This document shows, piece after piece, positions 52,875 to 61,298 of a DNA stretch of 64,000 nucleotides. Numbering within the stretch: position 1 is the first letter of the stretch; the number at the start of each line of letters is the position of its first letter. The stretch spans positions 124,001-188,000 of the forward strand of contig NZ_JACFYZ010000004.1 in the NCBI RefSeq assembly GCF_015712065.1, in the 5' to 3' direction. Source of the DNA: Ectopseudomonas chengduensis (lineage in GTDB: Bacteria > Pseudomonadota > Gammaproteobacteria > Pseudomonadales > Pseudomonadaceae). The notes under the pieces are model-generated. The model ran no database searches. It was not told the DNA's origin and saw only the letters and a program-made list of their open reading frames with translations. The translations under genes and the position numbers were made by a program.

Positions 52875-53726
52875 ATGCGCACGTTCAGATTGGTCATCTC
52901 CTGCCCTGACCGCGTCGGCATCGTTGCCAAAGTCAGTAATTTCCTCGCGACCTATAACGGCTGGATTACCGAAGCCAGTCACCACTCCGATACGCAGAGT
53001 GGCTGGTTCTTCATGCGTCACGAAATCCGTGCCGACTCGCTGCCGTTCGATCTGGATGGTTTCAAGCAGGCGTTCTCGCCTATTGCCCGCGAGTTCTCCA
53101 TGGAGTGGCGTATCACCGATTCGGCGCAGAAGAAGCGCGTGGTGCTGATGGCCAGTCGTGAGTCGCATTGCCTGGCCGATCTGTTGCACCGTTGGCACAG
53201 CAATGAACTCGATTGCGAGATTCCCTGCGTGATCGCCAACCACGACGATCTGCGTAGCATGGTCGAGTGGCATGGCATTCCTTACTTCCATGTTCCGGTC
53301 GATCCCAAGGACAAGGCCCCGGCCTTCGCCGAGGTGGAACGCCTGGTCAAGGAACATCGGGCCGACGTCATCGTCCTGGCGCGCTACATGCAGATTTTGC
53401 CACCGGCGCTGTGCGCCGAATTCGCCCAACGCGTGATCAACATCCATCACAGCTTCCTGCCGTCGTTCGTCGGCGCCAAACCCTACCACCAGGCTTCGCT
53501 GCGCGGCGTGAAGCTGATCGGCGCCACTTCGCATTACGTCACCGAGGAGCTGGATGCTGGTCCGATCATCGAGCAGGACGTGGTGCGCGTGACCCATCGC
53601 GACGATATCGAGGAAATGGTGCGTCTGGGCAAGGATGTGGAGAAGATGGTGCTGGCACGTGGGCTACGCTATCACTTGGAAGACCGAGTGCTGGTGCACG
53701 ACAACAAGACGGTGGTGTTCGACTGA
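52875..53726 (+). CDS. purU: formyltetrahydrofolate deformylase PurU
   Basis: Hydrolyses 10-formyl-tetrahydrofolate to formate and tetrahydrofolate, supplying formate for purine synthesis and balancing one-carbon pools. The 283 residues have an N-terminal ACT domain (LVISCPDRVGIVAKVSNFL) and a C-terminal formyltransferase domain with VINIHHSFLPSF, HHSF being the catalytic core, and GATSHYVTEELDAGPIIEQD, including the Asp of the active site. ATG 52875 matches the ACT start; the frame to 52794 is not supported. Same neighbourhood (mvaT, sbcB) as in P. aeruginosa. Confidence 0.94.
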   Translation: MRTFRLVISCPDRVGIVAKVSNFLATYNGWITEASHHSDTQSGWFFMRHEIRADSLPFDLDGFKQAFSPIAREFSMEWRITDSAQKKRVVLMASRESHCLADLLHRWHSNELDCEIPCVIANHDDLRSMVEWHGIPYFHVPVDPKDKAPAFAEVERLVKEHRADVIVLARYMQILPPALCAEFAQRVINIHHSFLPSFVGAKPYHQASLRGVKLIGATSHYVTEELDAGPIIEQDVVRVTHRDDIEEMVRLGKDVEKMVLARGLRYHLEDRVLVHDNKTVVFD

Positions 53727-53771
53727 TCTTGCTGCGTGGGCCGGCTCGATGTACGTCAGAGGAGAACGCCC

Positions 53772-54197
53772 ATGCTCAAGTCCATCAAGGTGCGCGACTA
53801 CATGACTCGCCATCTGGTGACCTTCAGGTCGGATACCGATCTGTTCACCGCCATCAATCGATTGCTGGAACACCGGATTTCCGGTGCGCCGGTTGTCGAT
53901 TCCCAAGGCCACCTGATAGGCCTGCTGTCGGAGGGTGATTGTCTGCGTGGCATTCTCTCCGGCGCCTATTACGAGGCAATCGGCGGGACAGTCAGCACTT
54001 ACATGACCACCGAGGTGGAGACGGTCACCCCCGAGGCCGACATCATCGAGTTGTCCGAGCGTTTTCTGCGGGGACGGCGGCGGCGTTTGCCGGTAATCGA
54101 GCACGGTCGTCTGGTGGGGCAGATCAGCCGTTGCGACGTGTTGCGCGCGGTGAAGGAGTTTGCCCAGCACGAGCAGGGCTCCCTGGAAGCCAGCTGA
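53772..54197 (+). CDS. tandem CBS-domain protein
   Basis: A 141-residue protein made of a CBS pair and nothing else: first CBS VRDYMTRHLVTFRSDTDLFT to PVVDSQGHLIGLLSEGDCLR, second CBS VSTYMTTEVETVTPEADIIE to LPVIEHGRLVGQISRCDVLR. Such Bateman modules bind adenine nucleotides and often sense energy state. It starts at ATG 53772 with AGGAGA upstream and follows purU by 45 bases. The partner it regulates is unknown. It precedes a small acidic protein by 16 bases, possibly one operon. Confidence 0.9.
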   Translation: MLKSIKVRDYMTRHLVTFRSDTDLFTAINRLLEHRISGAPVVDSQGHLIGLLSEGDCLRGILSGAYYEAIGGTVSTYMTTEVETVTPEADIIELSERFLRGRRRRLPVIEHGRLVGQISRCDVLRAVKEFAQHEQGSLEAS

Positions 54198-54213
54198 TGG
54201 AGGCTCGAACGGC

Positions 54214-54387
54214 ATGACCGACCCACTGGAAAAGGCCACCTCAAAGGCGCCGCCGACCCTGGGCGAAGGCTGTGTAAGGCGATACGACCCTGATGCGCTG
54301 AGCGAAGAGGATGGGACCGAGTTCGCCGATGCCGCCGAACTGTGGCGTCAGCTGCAGGAGCAGGCCGAAGACAAACCTGAGCGATAA
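54214..54387 (+). CDS. small acidic conserved hypothetical protein
   Basis: A 57-residue acidic protein (MTDPLEKATSKAPPTLGEG, ending LWRQLQEQAEDKPER), likely intrinsically disordered at the start and helical at the end. GGAGG lies about 11 bases before ATG 54214. The gene follows the CBS gene by 16 bases and is followed by a terminator, so it seems to be the last cistron of purU-CBS. I do not recognise a domain. Confidence 0.65.
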   Translation: MTDPLEKATSKAPPTLGEGCVRRYDPDALSEEDGTEFADAAELWRQLQEQAEDKPER

Positions 54388-54390
54388 TCG

Positions 54391-54418
54391 AGAAGGGCGC
54401 CGTGGCGCCCTTCTTGTT
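54391..54418. terminator. terminator between small acidic gene and chemoreceptor gene
   Basis: AGAAGGGCGCC / GGCGCCCTTCT stem with a 2-base centre, followed by TGTT. It lies between convergent stops at 54387 and 54429. Its T-tract is short, so strength is uncertain. Confidence 0.7.
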
Positions 54419-54428
54419 ACTGGCTGTT

Positions 54429-56306
54429 TCAGATTCGGAAGCTGTCGACCATCTGCTTGAGGCGTGCGGCCTGCTGCTCCAGATCGCCGCAGGCGCGCAG
54501 GGTGGACTGCAGGTTTTCCACGCCCTCCTGGTTGAGGGTGTTGATCTCGATGATGTCCATGTTCAGTGACTCGATTACCGAGGTCTGTTCTTCGGTGGCG
54601 GTGGCCACCGACTGGTTCATCCCATCTATCTCGCCGATACGGGCGGTCACCGTGCCTAGGCGTTCGCCGGCCTGGTTGGCGATGTCCACGCTTTCTTCGC
54701 TGTAGCGCTGGCTCTCGGTCATGGTGGTGACCGATTCTCGCGAACCGACCTGCAGTTCCTCGATCATTTTCTCGATTTCCTGCGCCGACTCCTGGGTGCG
54801 GTGCGCCAGGTTGCGCACCTCATCGGCGACCACGGCGAAACCGCGTCCGGCCTCGCCGGCACGAGCCGCCTCGATGGCGGCGTTGAGTGCCAGCAGGTTG
54901 GTCTGCTGGGAGATGCTCTTGATCACCTCGAGGATCTGGCCGATGTCCACGGTCTTGCTGTTGAGCATCTCGATCTTGGCGCAGGCGTCGCTGATCTTGT
55001 TCGACAGTTCACTCATCGAACGGATCGCTTGCTGCACCACCTTGCCGCCGTCTTCTGCCTGATGGCGGGCATCCGATGCCTGGCTCGAGGCGTCGGCGGC
55101 GTTGCGGGCGATTTCCTGTGCAGCCGCGCCGAGCTGATTGATGGCAGCTGCCACGCTGTTGGTGCGGCTGGCCTGTTCGTCGGAGTTGACCATCGAGGAG
55201 TTGGAGGCATTGACCACCAGCTTGGCTACTTCGTTGACCTGGACGGTGGCCGATGACACTTCACGGATCGAGCTGTGGATACGTTCGACGAACTGATTGA
55301 ACGAGCGCGCCAGGGCGCCGAATTCGTCATTGGACTGGATCGCTAGGCGCTTGGTCAGGTCGCCCTCGCCCTTGGCAATATCCTCCATGGCCTTGCCCAT
55401 GGCGGTCAGCGGCTGCATCAGCACTCGGATCAGCAGGCCGAGCAGGGCGATGATCAGCACCACGGCGATCACCGTGGCGATGATGGCCGAGGCGCGGAAC
55501 TCGGTGAGCATGGAATAGGCCTTGGCCTTGTCGATCGACAGGCCGATATGCCAGCTGACCGAGGGCAGGCCCTTGACCGGGGTGAAGGTGAGGATGCGGG
55601 TGTCGCCATCGAGCTGCGCTTCGCTGAATTCACTGCTGATGCGCGGGGTGTTCTGCGGATAGATGTCCTTGAGGTTCTTCATCACCAGGTTCTTGTCCGG
55701 GTGCACCAGAACCTTGCCGTCGGCGCTGACCAGGAAGGCGTAGCCGATGCCGTCGAAATCCAACGCGTTGATGATGTTCACCAGCGTCTGCAGGCTGAGG
55801 TCGCCACCGACCACGCCAGCGGGCCTGGCCGGGGTAGCGATGGTGATGATCAGCTCACCGGTGGCGGCATCGACGTAAGGCTCGGTAAGGGTGGTGCCGC
55901 CAGCGGCCAGGGCGTCCTTGTACCAGGGGCGCGTACGTGGGTCATAGTCAGCGGGCATCTGCTCGTCCGGGCGCATGGTGAAACCGCCGCTTTCGGTGCC
56001 CAGATATGTAAAGGCGAATGAAGAGGTCAGCGCCTTCTGCTCCAGCAGTTTGACCACGCGATCCGGCTCGCTGTCGTTGCTGATCGACTGCGCTGTGCTT
56101 TCCACCAGCAGGATGCGCCCCGACAGCCAGTTCTGGATGTTGCTGGCGGTCACATTGCCCATCTCCTGCAGGTAGCTTTCCAGGTCTTCACGGATGGCGT
56201 TGCGTTGCAGGTAATCGTTGTAGAGGGTGAACAGGGAGAAGGCGACTATCACCACCAGCGATGCTGCGAGCAGAATCTTGTGGCTGAACTGCAGGTTTTT
56301 GCTCAT
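54429..56306 (-). CDS. methyl-accepting chemotaxis protein with dCache_1 amino-acid sensor
   Basis: A 625-residue transmembrane chemoreceptor. Helix 1 is about residues 12-32, a periplasmic double Cache domain spans about 35-270, helix 2 is about 275-297, and then a HAMP domain and a signalling domain (central hairpin [34 protein letters not shown]). The ligand pocket shows [24 protein letters not shown] and VVGGDLS, matching the dCache_1AA pattern of Tyr, Arg, Trp, Tyr, Tyr, Asp and Asp that binds amino-acid backbones. P. aeruginosa PctA/PctB/PctC (about 630 residues) are of this kind, in the same region near mvaT. ATG 56306 is supported by the helix start. Confidence 0.92.
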   Translation of the reverse strand: MSKNLQFSHKILLAASLVVIVAFSLFTLYNDYLQRNAIREDLESYLQEMGNVTASNIQNWLSGRILLVESTAQSISNDSEPDRVVKLLEQKALTSSFAFTYLGTESGGFTMRPDEQMPADYDPRTRPWYKDALAAGGTTLTEPYVDAATGELIITIATPARPAGVVGGDLSLQTLVNIINALDFDGIGYAFLVSADGKVLVHPDKNLVMKNLKDIYPQNTPRISSEFSEAQLDGDTRILTFTPVKGLPSVSWHIGLSIDKAKAYSMLTEFRASAIIATVIAVVLIIALLGLLIRVLMQPLTAMGKAMEDIAKGEGDLTKRLAIQSNDEFGALARSFNQFVERIHSSIREVSSATVQVNEVAKLVVNASNSSMVNSDEQASRTNSVAAAINQLGAAAQEIARNAADASSQASDARHQAEDGGKVVQQAIRSMSELSNKISDACAKIEMLNSKTVDIGQILEVIKSISQQTNLLALNAAIEAARAGEAGRGFAVVADEVRNLAHRTQESAQEIEKMIEELQVGSRESVTTMTESQRYSEESVDIANQAGERLGTVTARIGEIDGMNQSVATATEEQTSVIESLNMDIIEINTLNQEGVENLQSTLRACGDLEQQAARLKQMVDSFRI

Positions 56307-56464
56307 GTTGTCTTGCGTCCGGATGGCTCTGGAACCAGTCTTGTATTCCACGGCTGCGCTTGTAAGAGCGTTTTCGCGGGCTGTTGCGGCAGATGGGATG
56401 GGTATTTGTTCTGCTGTTTGTATCGGTATAACTGCAGTAAAGCTTTAACCCAGGGGATGGCAAG

Positions 56465-57940
56465 ATGCCTTTGAATTCACAGTTCGTATTGGGTGCTGGC
56501 AGTGATGGTCAGGCGGTTGGTCAGCCTTTGCGCCTGGCCAACCGTCACGGTCTTATTGCCGGTGCCACCGGCACCGGCAAGACGGTGACCCTGCAACGGC
56601 TGATCGAGACCTTCAGTGACGCCGGGGTGGCGGTGTTCGCCGCTGATGTCAAAGGTGATCTGTGTGGCCTGGGCGCTGCTGGCGCACCGCAAGGTAAGGT
56701 CGCCGAGCGCATCGCCAGCATGCCCTGGCTCAATCACCAGCCGCAGGCCTACCCGGTGACGCTGTGGGACGTACATGGCCAGAGCGGCCACCCGCTGCGT
56801 ACCACGCTCAGCGAGATGGGGCCGTTGCTGCTCGGTGCCCTGCTCGAGCTGACTGACAGCCAGCAGGCCGCTCTCTACGCAGCGTTCAAGGTGGCTGACC
56901 GTGAAGGTCTGTTGCTGCTCGACCTGAAAGACCTGAAGGCGCTGCTCGGCTATCTCAAGGACAATGCGCAAGTGCTGGGCGCGGACAGTGCGCTGTTCAC
57001 CAGTACCTCGGCGCAGGCGTTGTTACGTCGCCTGGCAGGGCTGGAGCAGCAGGGCGCCGAGGCCCTGTTCGGCGAGCCGGCGTTGCAGCTTGAAGACCTT
57101 CTACACCCTGACCGTGATGGCCGCGGACGCGTGCATCTGCTCGATGCTTCCCGCCTGGTGCATGAGGCGCCCAAGGTGTACGCGACCTTCCTGTTGTGGT
57201 TGTTGGCCGAACTGTTCGAGCAACTGCCGGAGCGCGGTGACGCCGACAAACCGGTACTGGCGCTGTTCTTCGACGAGGCGCACCTGCTGTTTCAGGGCAC
57301 GCCCAAGGCGCTGCAGGAGCGTCTGGAGCAGGTGGTGCGGCTGATTCGCTCCAAGGGCGTCGGGGTGTATTTCGTCACCCAGTCGCCGAGCGACCTGCCG
57401 GATGATGTCCTGGCTCAGTTAGGTCTGCGTATTCAGCACGGCCTGCGCGCGTTCACGGCCAAGGAGCAGAAGGCCCTGCGTGCAGTGGCCGACGGTTTTC
57501 GCCCGAACCCGGCGTTCAACACGCTCAGTGTGCTGACTGAACTGGGCATTGGCGAGGCGTTGGTTGGCACGTTGGAGGAAAAAGGCACGCCGGCGCTGGT
57601 TCAGCGCGTGGCCATCGCGCCACCGCAGTCGCGCATCGGCCCGCTGAATGAGTCCGAGCGTGCAGCATTGGTGCGCCAGTCGCCGTTGGCTGGGCGCTAC
57701 GACAAGCCTGTCGACCGCGAGTCGGCCTATGAGCTGCTCACCGCGCGTGCCGAGCAGGCGCGCAATGACGCGCCAGTCAAGGTGGCGGGGAAACAGAAGG
57801 CGGAACCGGGGTTGGGCGACATGGCCAGCGACCTGCTTGGAAGCGCGATGAAGAGCGCGTTGCGTCAGGCCGCCAACCAGATTGGCCGGCAACTGGTGCG
57901 GGGGCTGATGGGGTCGCTGACGGGTAGCAGGAAGCGTTAG
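56465..57940 (+). CDS. HerA-like P-loop ATPase (DUF853, YjgR type)
   Basis: A 491-residue cytoplasmic ATPase of the HerA/FtsK-like superfamily. Walker A is GATGTGKTVTLQRL at about residues 31-44 in the typical GLIAGATGTGKT setting, Walker B is LALFFDEAHLLFQ, and RSKGVGVYFVTQSPSDLPDD is the sensor/arginine region. The C-terminus, rich in Lys/Arg and Gly, ends MKSALRQAANQIGRQLVRGL. E. coli homologue is YjgR. No NurA nuclease partner is adjacent. It diverges from the chemoreceptor gene. Molecular role not established. Confidence 0.88.
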   Translation: MPLNSQFVLGAGSDGQAVGQPLRLANRHGLIAGATGTGKTVTLQRLIETFSDAGVAVFAADVKGDLCGLGAAGAPQGKVAERIASMPWLNHQPQAYPVTLWDVHGQSGHPLRTTLSEMGPLLLGALLELTDSQQAALYAAFKVADREGLLLLDLKDLKALLGYLKDNAQVLGADSALFTSTSAQALLRRLAGLEQQGAEALFGEPALQLEDLLHPDRDGRGRVHLLDASRLVHEAPKVYATFLLWLLAELFEQLPERGDADKPVLALFFDEAHLLFQGTPKALQERLEQVVRLIRSKGVGVYFVTQSPSDLPDDVLAQLGLRIQHGLRAFTAKEQKALRAVADGFRPNPAFNTLSVLTELGIGEALVGTLEEKGTPALVQRVAIAPPQSRIGPLNESERAALVRQSPLAGRYDKPVDRESAYELLTARAEQARNDAPVKVAGKQKAEPGLGDMASDLLGSAMKSALRQAANQIGRQLVRGLMGSLTGSRKR

Positions 57941-58078
57941 CAAGCGCTGAAAAATCGTCATTCCACGCAGGCGGGAATCCAGAGCTCCAGAGCAATTGGA
58001 CTCTCGCCTTCGTGCAGTGGCTGTAGAAAGCCTTTTTCAGAATTTCCCCCGGCTGTGGGGGAACCTGGGGGAGTGTCG

Positions 58079-58300
58079 CTAGCTGGCGGTTTCGTCGGCA
58101 GCGTCCTGCTTGTCCTGGCGTTCTTTCTCGATTTTCTCGATTTCTTTCTCGAAGGCCTGGTCGAGCAGACTGGGCTTCTTGCGCCAGGGTTTGCGGTCGG
58201 GGTCCGGCTGAGCGGCGTAAGTGATGACTTCTCCGCCGTATACATCCTTGTAACGCTGCGCCTGGCGCTCGAGTTCGGCGCGCAGTTCGTCTTTCGTCAC
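58079..58300 (-). CDS. small charged conserved hypothetical protein
   Basis: A 73-residue highly charged protein: TKDELRAELERQAQRYKDVY, then AQPDPDRKPWRKKPSLLDQA and a Lys/Glu helix ending in DETAS. It is probably mostly helical. A GTG at 58300 with AGGT 8 bases upstream is preferred; an ATG at 58357 would add 19 atypical residues. It is convergent with the HerA-like gene, 138 bases away; that gap has a weak stem-loop. I do not recognise the function, although similar small proteins seem common in pseudomonads. Confidence 0.65.
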   Translation of the reverse strand: MTKDELRAELERQAQRYKDVYGGEVITYAAQPDPDRKPWRKKPSLLDQAFEKEIEKIEKERQDKQDAADETAS

Positions 58301-58543
58301 TGTTTTTACCTGTAGGTTGTGATCGACCCACACGACAGCCGAAACATCAGGTTTCACTGTTGCGCTGAGGGATCAATCTAAAGTGCTTCGCCTTGGTTGG
58401 CTGGGAGAAAAGTTTGCAAAGTTTCACGCTTTGCATCTTTCTCCTTTCTCTTCAGTTACTTATCTATCTGTAAGTTTTTTCCGAGAAAAGTTGCATTGGG
58501 CAACTGGCGGTATTATCGCCAATGCCCTTTAAATGTCCAGTTA

Positions 58544-59419
58544 TCAGTCCGCAAGCGCCTGGTAGCGCAGGCTGAAACTCATCTGAACACTTTGCTCTGC
58601 TGCCAGTAACTGTAGCCCTGGTCGCCCCGCTAGATGATGTGCGTTGACCGGATGAGTGACCGGCTCGAAGCAGAAGAAGTTCTGCGCCTCTGGGCAGAAC
58701 AACAGAAACACATTGCTGCTTTGCGCCTCGCAGATGAGTTGATAACCCGCGTCGGGTTGAATGATGCAAGCGCGCCCCGGCCATTGGGTAAACGCATTGT
58801 CGACAAGTTGTCGCGGCAACAGGGTGGGCTCGGAGAAGTTCCAGGCCTGTGGCAATTCGACCCACTGACTGGAAAGTTTGTCTTCGCCGCATAACCAGAC
58901 GCCGCCTGCCTGCGCCTGTACGCGGGTGTGCGCAGTGCGCGGCAGATAAGGATGCAGGCCGAGCCCATACCAGGTGGGTTGTTCGCCAAGATGGGTGGCT
59001 TGTAACGTCAGGCGCAGACAGCCGTCAGTGAGTTGTACGCCGAGAGTGGCGTGATAGGGAAAGGGCAATTGGCTATGCAGTTCCAGGCTGGCGCTGTCGG
59101 ACGTCGCATTGACTATCTTCCAGGGTTGTTGCCAGGCACTGCCGTGTATCGGCAGTGCTTCGTGTTCGGTGTTGGCGCCCAGCGCTTGCCAGCCGTCAGG
59201 GGTGGCGAAACCGCCGCCGCCAATGCGGTTGGACCAGGGTAGCAACGGGTAGCAGGCCAGGCGTCTGGGATTGGCGGCAGCCAGCGCCTGTTCGTCGCTG
59301 TGACGCAGCAGTGGCTGGCCGTCGCTGAGGCGCACCCAGTTGACCAGGCTTGCGCCCAGTTCCGGGGCGAGAGTCAACTGTGTCAGGCTATCGCGCAGGG
59401 TCAGCAGAGTCGTTGGCAT
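58544..59419 (-). CDS. aldose 1-epimerase-like protein
   Basis: A 291-residue galactose-mutarotase-superfamily protein, interconverting sugar anomers. LAPELGASLVNWVRLSDGQP near the N-terminus, LLPWSNRIGGGGF, ALPIHGSAWQQPW (substrate-binding His), YGLGLHPYLPR (catalytic His) and a late Glu in FCFEPVTHPVNA are the family markers. It diverges from the GntR-type regulator gene, with a possible shared operator at 59464-59471. Substrate not known; acid-sugar metabolism is suggested by the regulator and nearby TRAP transporter. Confidence 0.88.
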   Translation of the reverse strand: MPTTLLTLRDSLTQLTLAPELGASLVNWVRLSDGQPLLRHSDEQALAAANPRRLACYPLLPWSNRIGGGGFATPDGWQALGANTEHEALPIHGSAWQQPWKIVNATSDSASLELHSQLPFPYHATLGVQLTDGCLRLTLQATHLGEQPTWYGLGLHPYLPRTAHTRVQAQAGGVWLCGEDKLSSQWVELPQAWNFSEPTLLPRQLVDNAFTQWPGRACIIQPDAGYQLICEAQSSNVFLLFCPEAQNFFCFEPVTHPVNAHHLAGRPGLQLLAAEQSVQMSFSLRYQALAD

Positions 59420-59457
59420 TTGACGCTCCTAGGGCGTTATTTGTCGGGAATTCATAG

Positions 59458-59486
59458 TGTCATCGTACAACTGCTGGGCTATCATT
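59458..59486 (+). promoter_or_regulatory. putative promoter and GntR-type operator of the FadR-family gene
   Basis: GTGTCA (-35) and TATCAT (-10) have a 17-base spacer, and TCGTACAA, a near-palindrome with the GT..AC core of FadR-type operators, sits directly after the -35. This would allow autorepression and control of the divergent epimerase gene. Based on sequence only. Confidence 0.4.
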
Positions 59487-59526
59487 ACGGCAAAGCCTCA
59501 AGTCTTAAGTCGAGAGTCCGTCCACC

Positions 59527-60282
59527 ATGGAAACGCAAAACGCTCAACCTCGTGCTCGTCGCAAGCACCGCAGCCTGGCCCAGGAGCTGGTAGCCGATCT
59601 GTCGCAGCGCATTCGCGATGGGCTGATCAAGCGCGGTGAGAAGCTGCCGACGGAGTCGGCGATCATGGAAGAGCAGGGCGTCAGCCGTACCGTGGTGCGC
59701 GAGGCTCTGTCGCGTTTGCAGGCAGCCGGTCTGGTCGAGACCCGTCATGGCATCGGTACTTTCGTGCTGGACACGCCCAGTGCCAGTGGTTTTCGCATCG
59801 ACCCGGCGACCATCGTCACCTTGCGCGATGTGCTGGCCATTCTTGAGCTGCGTATCAGTCTCGAGGTGGAGTCTGCCGGGATGGCGGCTCAGCGTCGTAA
59901 TGACGCGCAGCTGAAGGCCATTCGCGAGGCACTGGATGCCATCAACGAGAGCGCGATGCATGCCAGCGATGCCGTGTCCTCGGACTTTCATTTTCATCTG
60001 CGTATTGCCGAGGCCACCGGCAACCGTTACTTCACCGATATTCTCAGTCATCTGGGTACCAGCATCATCCCGCGTACCCGGGTCAATTCCGCCAGCCTGG
60101 CGCGTGACGATCAGGCCCACTACATGGCGCGCCTGGAGCGTGAGCACGAGCAGATCTTCGAAGCCATCGCGCGCCAGGATGCCGAGGCGGCGCGGGCTGC
60201 GATGCGTCTGCACCTGACCAACAGCCGCGAGCGCCTGCGTCAGGCGCACGAAGCGGCCGAGGCCGAAGCGCTGCACGGCTGA
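59527..60282 (+). CDS. FadR/GntR-family transcriptional regulator (FCD domain)
   Basis: A 251-residue repressor-type regulator. The N-terminal winged helix has LPTESAIMEEQGVSRTVVRE followed by RLQAAGLVETRHGIGTFV (about residues 35-75). The C-terminal FCD domain has SSDFHFHLRIAEATGNRYF and EHEQIFEAIARQDAEAA, with the conserved metal-binding His residues. Members near TRAP transporters and epimerases usually sense sugar acids such as galactonate, gluconate or uronates. It converges with the DMT gene with 7 bases between stops. Confidence 0.9.
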   Translation: METQNAQPRARRKHRSLAQELVADLSQRIRDGLIKRGEKLPTESAIMEEQGVSRTVVREALSRLQAAGLVETRHGIGTFVLDTPSASGFRIDPATIVTLRDVLAILELRISLEVESAGMAAQRRNDAQLKAIREALDAINESAMHASDAVSSDFHFHLRIAEATGNRYFTDILSHLGTSIIPRTRVNSASLARDDQAHYMARLEREHEQIFEAIARQDAEAARAAMRLHLTNSRERLRQAHEAAEAEALHG

Positions 60283-60289
60283 GCAGCCG

Positions 60290-61192
60290 CTAGCGGCGGT
60301 AAGCCAGCAAGACAATCCCGCCCACCACGATCAGCCCGCCGAGCACCTGCAGCGGGCCGAGCAACTGGCCGAGCACCAGCCAGCCCAGCAGCATGCCGGC
60401 TACTGGTTCCATGTTCATCACCGGCGCGTTGCGGGCAATGTCTAGGCGCGGCATCAGGATGAACAGCATCGAGAACGCTGTGCCATAGAGCAGTACCAGG
60501 CACGCCAGGGCGATCCAGCCGGCCGCCGCGTTGGGCAGACCCAGGCCGCCGGGCAGTGCACCGCTGGCACCCGCCAGGGCCGAGGCACTGAAGACCACCG
60601 CCATGGTCAGCATGCTGCGCACCCGTCCGGGCATGACTGACAGCCGATGTTCGGTAATCCATAGTGCAACGGCGAAGACCCCCGCAGCAGTCAGGCTGAA
60701 CAGCACCCCTTCGACCCAGCGCGCGTCGAGCTGAGCCTCGCCGGACAGGCGCGCCGGCACATCCAGCACCAGCACCAGACCGAACAGGATCAGGCCCATG
60801 ATCATCGCGGCGCGGCCGGTTGGCGCCGCGCCACCGAGTGCCCAGGTGAGCAGCGCCAGCAGGATCGGCGAGAGGTTCACCACCAGCAATGCCAGGCCTA
60901 CCGGGATGCGTGCCACTGCCGAGTAGATGCAAAAGCTCTGCACCGCGATCAGCAGCCCCAGCACCAACTGCCAGCCCCATGTGCTGCGGCTCAGGCGCAG
61001 CGAGTCACGTTGCCATAGCACCAGCGCGGCGAGTACCAGCAGGGTGCCCCCGGAGCGGCAGAGCATTGCCATCAGCAGACCGGTGTCGTGGTCGAAGGCG
61101 ATACGCGCGGCGATGTGGTTGCCAGCGAAGGAGCAGGCCAGGGTGGCGAGGATCAGCGCGGCGATATGCCGGGGAAACGGGGTTGCTGACAT
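60290..61192 (-). CDS. EamA/DMT-superfamily transporter
   Basis: A 300-residue inner-membrane protein with ten predicted helices in two EamA repeats. The first repeat has ATLACSFAGNHIAARIAFDH and SFCIYSAVARIPVGLALLVV, the second NAAAGWIALACLVLLYGTAF and NMEPVAGMLLGWLVLGQ, where the EP/E..P motif typical of DMT exporters is seen. Probably exports metabolites; substrate unknown. It follows dctM on the minus strand after a gap with two GC-rich stem-loops, so co-transcription is uncertain. Start at 61192 fits helix 1. Confidence 0.88.
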   Translation of the reverse strand: MSATPFPRHIAALILATLACSFAGNHIAARIAFDHDTGLLMAMLCRSGGTLLVLAALVLWQRDSLRLSRSTWGWQLVLGLLIAVQSFCIYSAVARIPVGLALLVVNLSPILLALLTWALGGAAPTGRAAMIMGLILFGLVLVLDVPARLSGEAQLDARWVEGVLFSLTAAGVFAVALWITEHRLSVMPGRVRSMLTMAVVFSASALAGASGALPGGLGLPNAAAGWIALACLVLLYGTAFSMLFILMPRLDIARNAPVMNMEPVAGMLLGWLVLGQLLGPLQVLGGLIVVGGIVLLAYRR

Positions 61193-61220
61193 GGCAGGGC
61201 GATACGTCCTTATAAAGCGA

Positions 61221-61270
61221 GAGCCGCCAGGCGGCGGCTCGGGTTGGATGAGGTAGCCCCGCAAGCGGGG
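61221..61270 (-). terminator. tandem stem-loops between dctM and the DMT gene
   Basis: Two hairpins lie side by side: GAGCCGCC / GGCGGCTC (61221-61240) and CCCCGC / GCGGGG (61257-61270). No long T-tract follows on the minus strand, so they may weaken rather than end transcription from dctM. Confidence 0.4.
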
Positions 61271-61298
61271 CGGCTAATCAATGCCTGCGATCACTGAA

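Noticed and set aside
57955-57990. Inverted repeat ATTCCACGC..GCGGGAAT as a mobile repeat
   Set aside because: It resembles short repeats known in other proteobacteria, but only one imperfect copy is present in this window.
58460-58540. Structured terminator or riboswitch after the epimerase gene
   Set aside because: Several short stems can be drawn, but none is followed by a T-tract on the minus strand and no known riboswitch pattern is seen.
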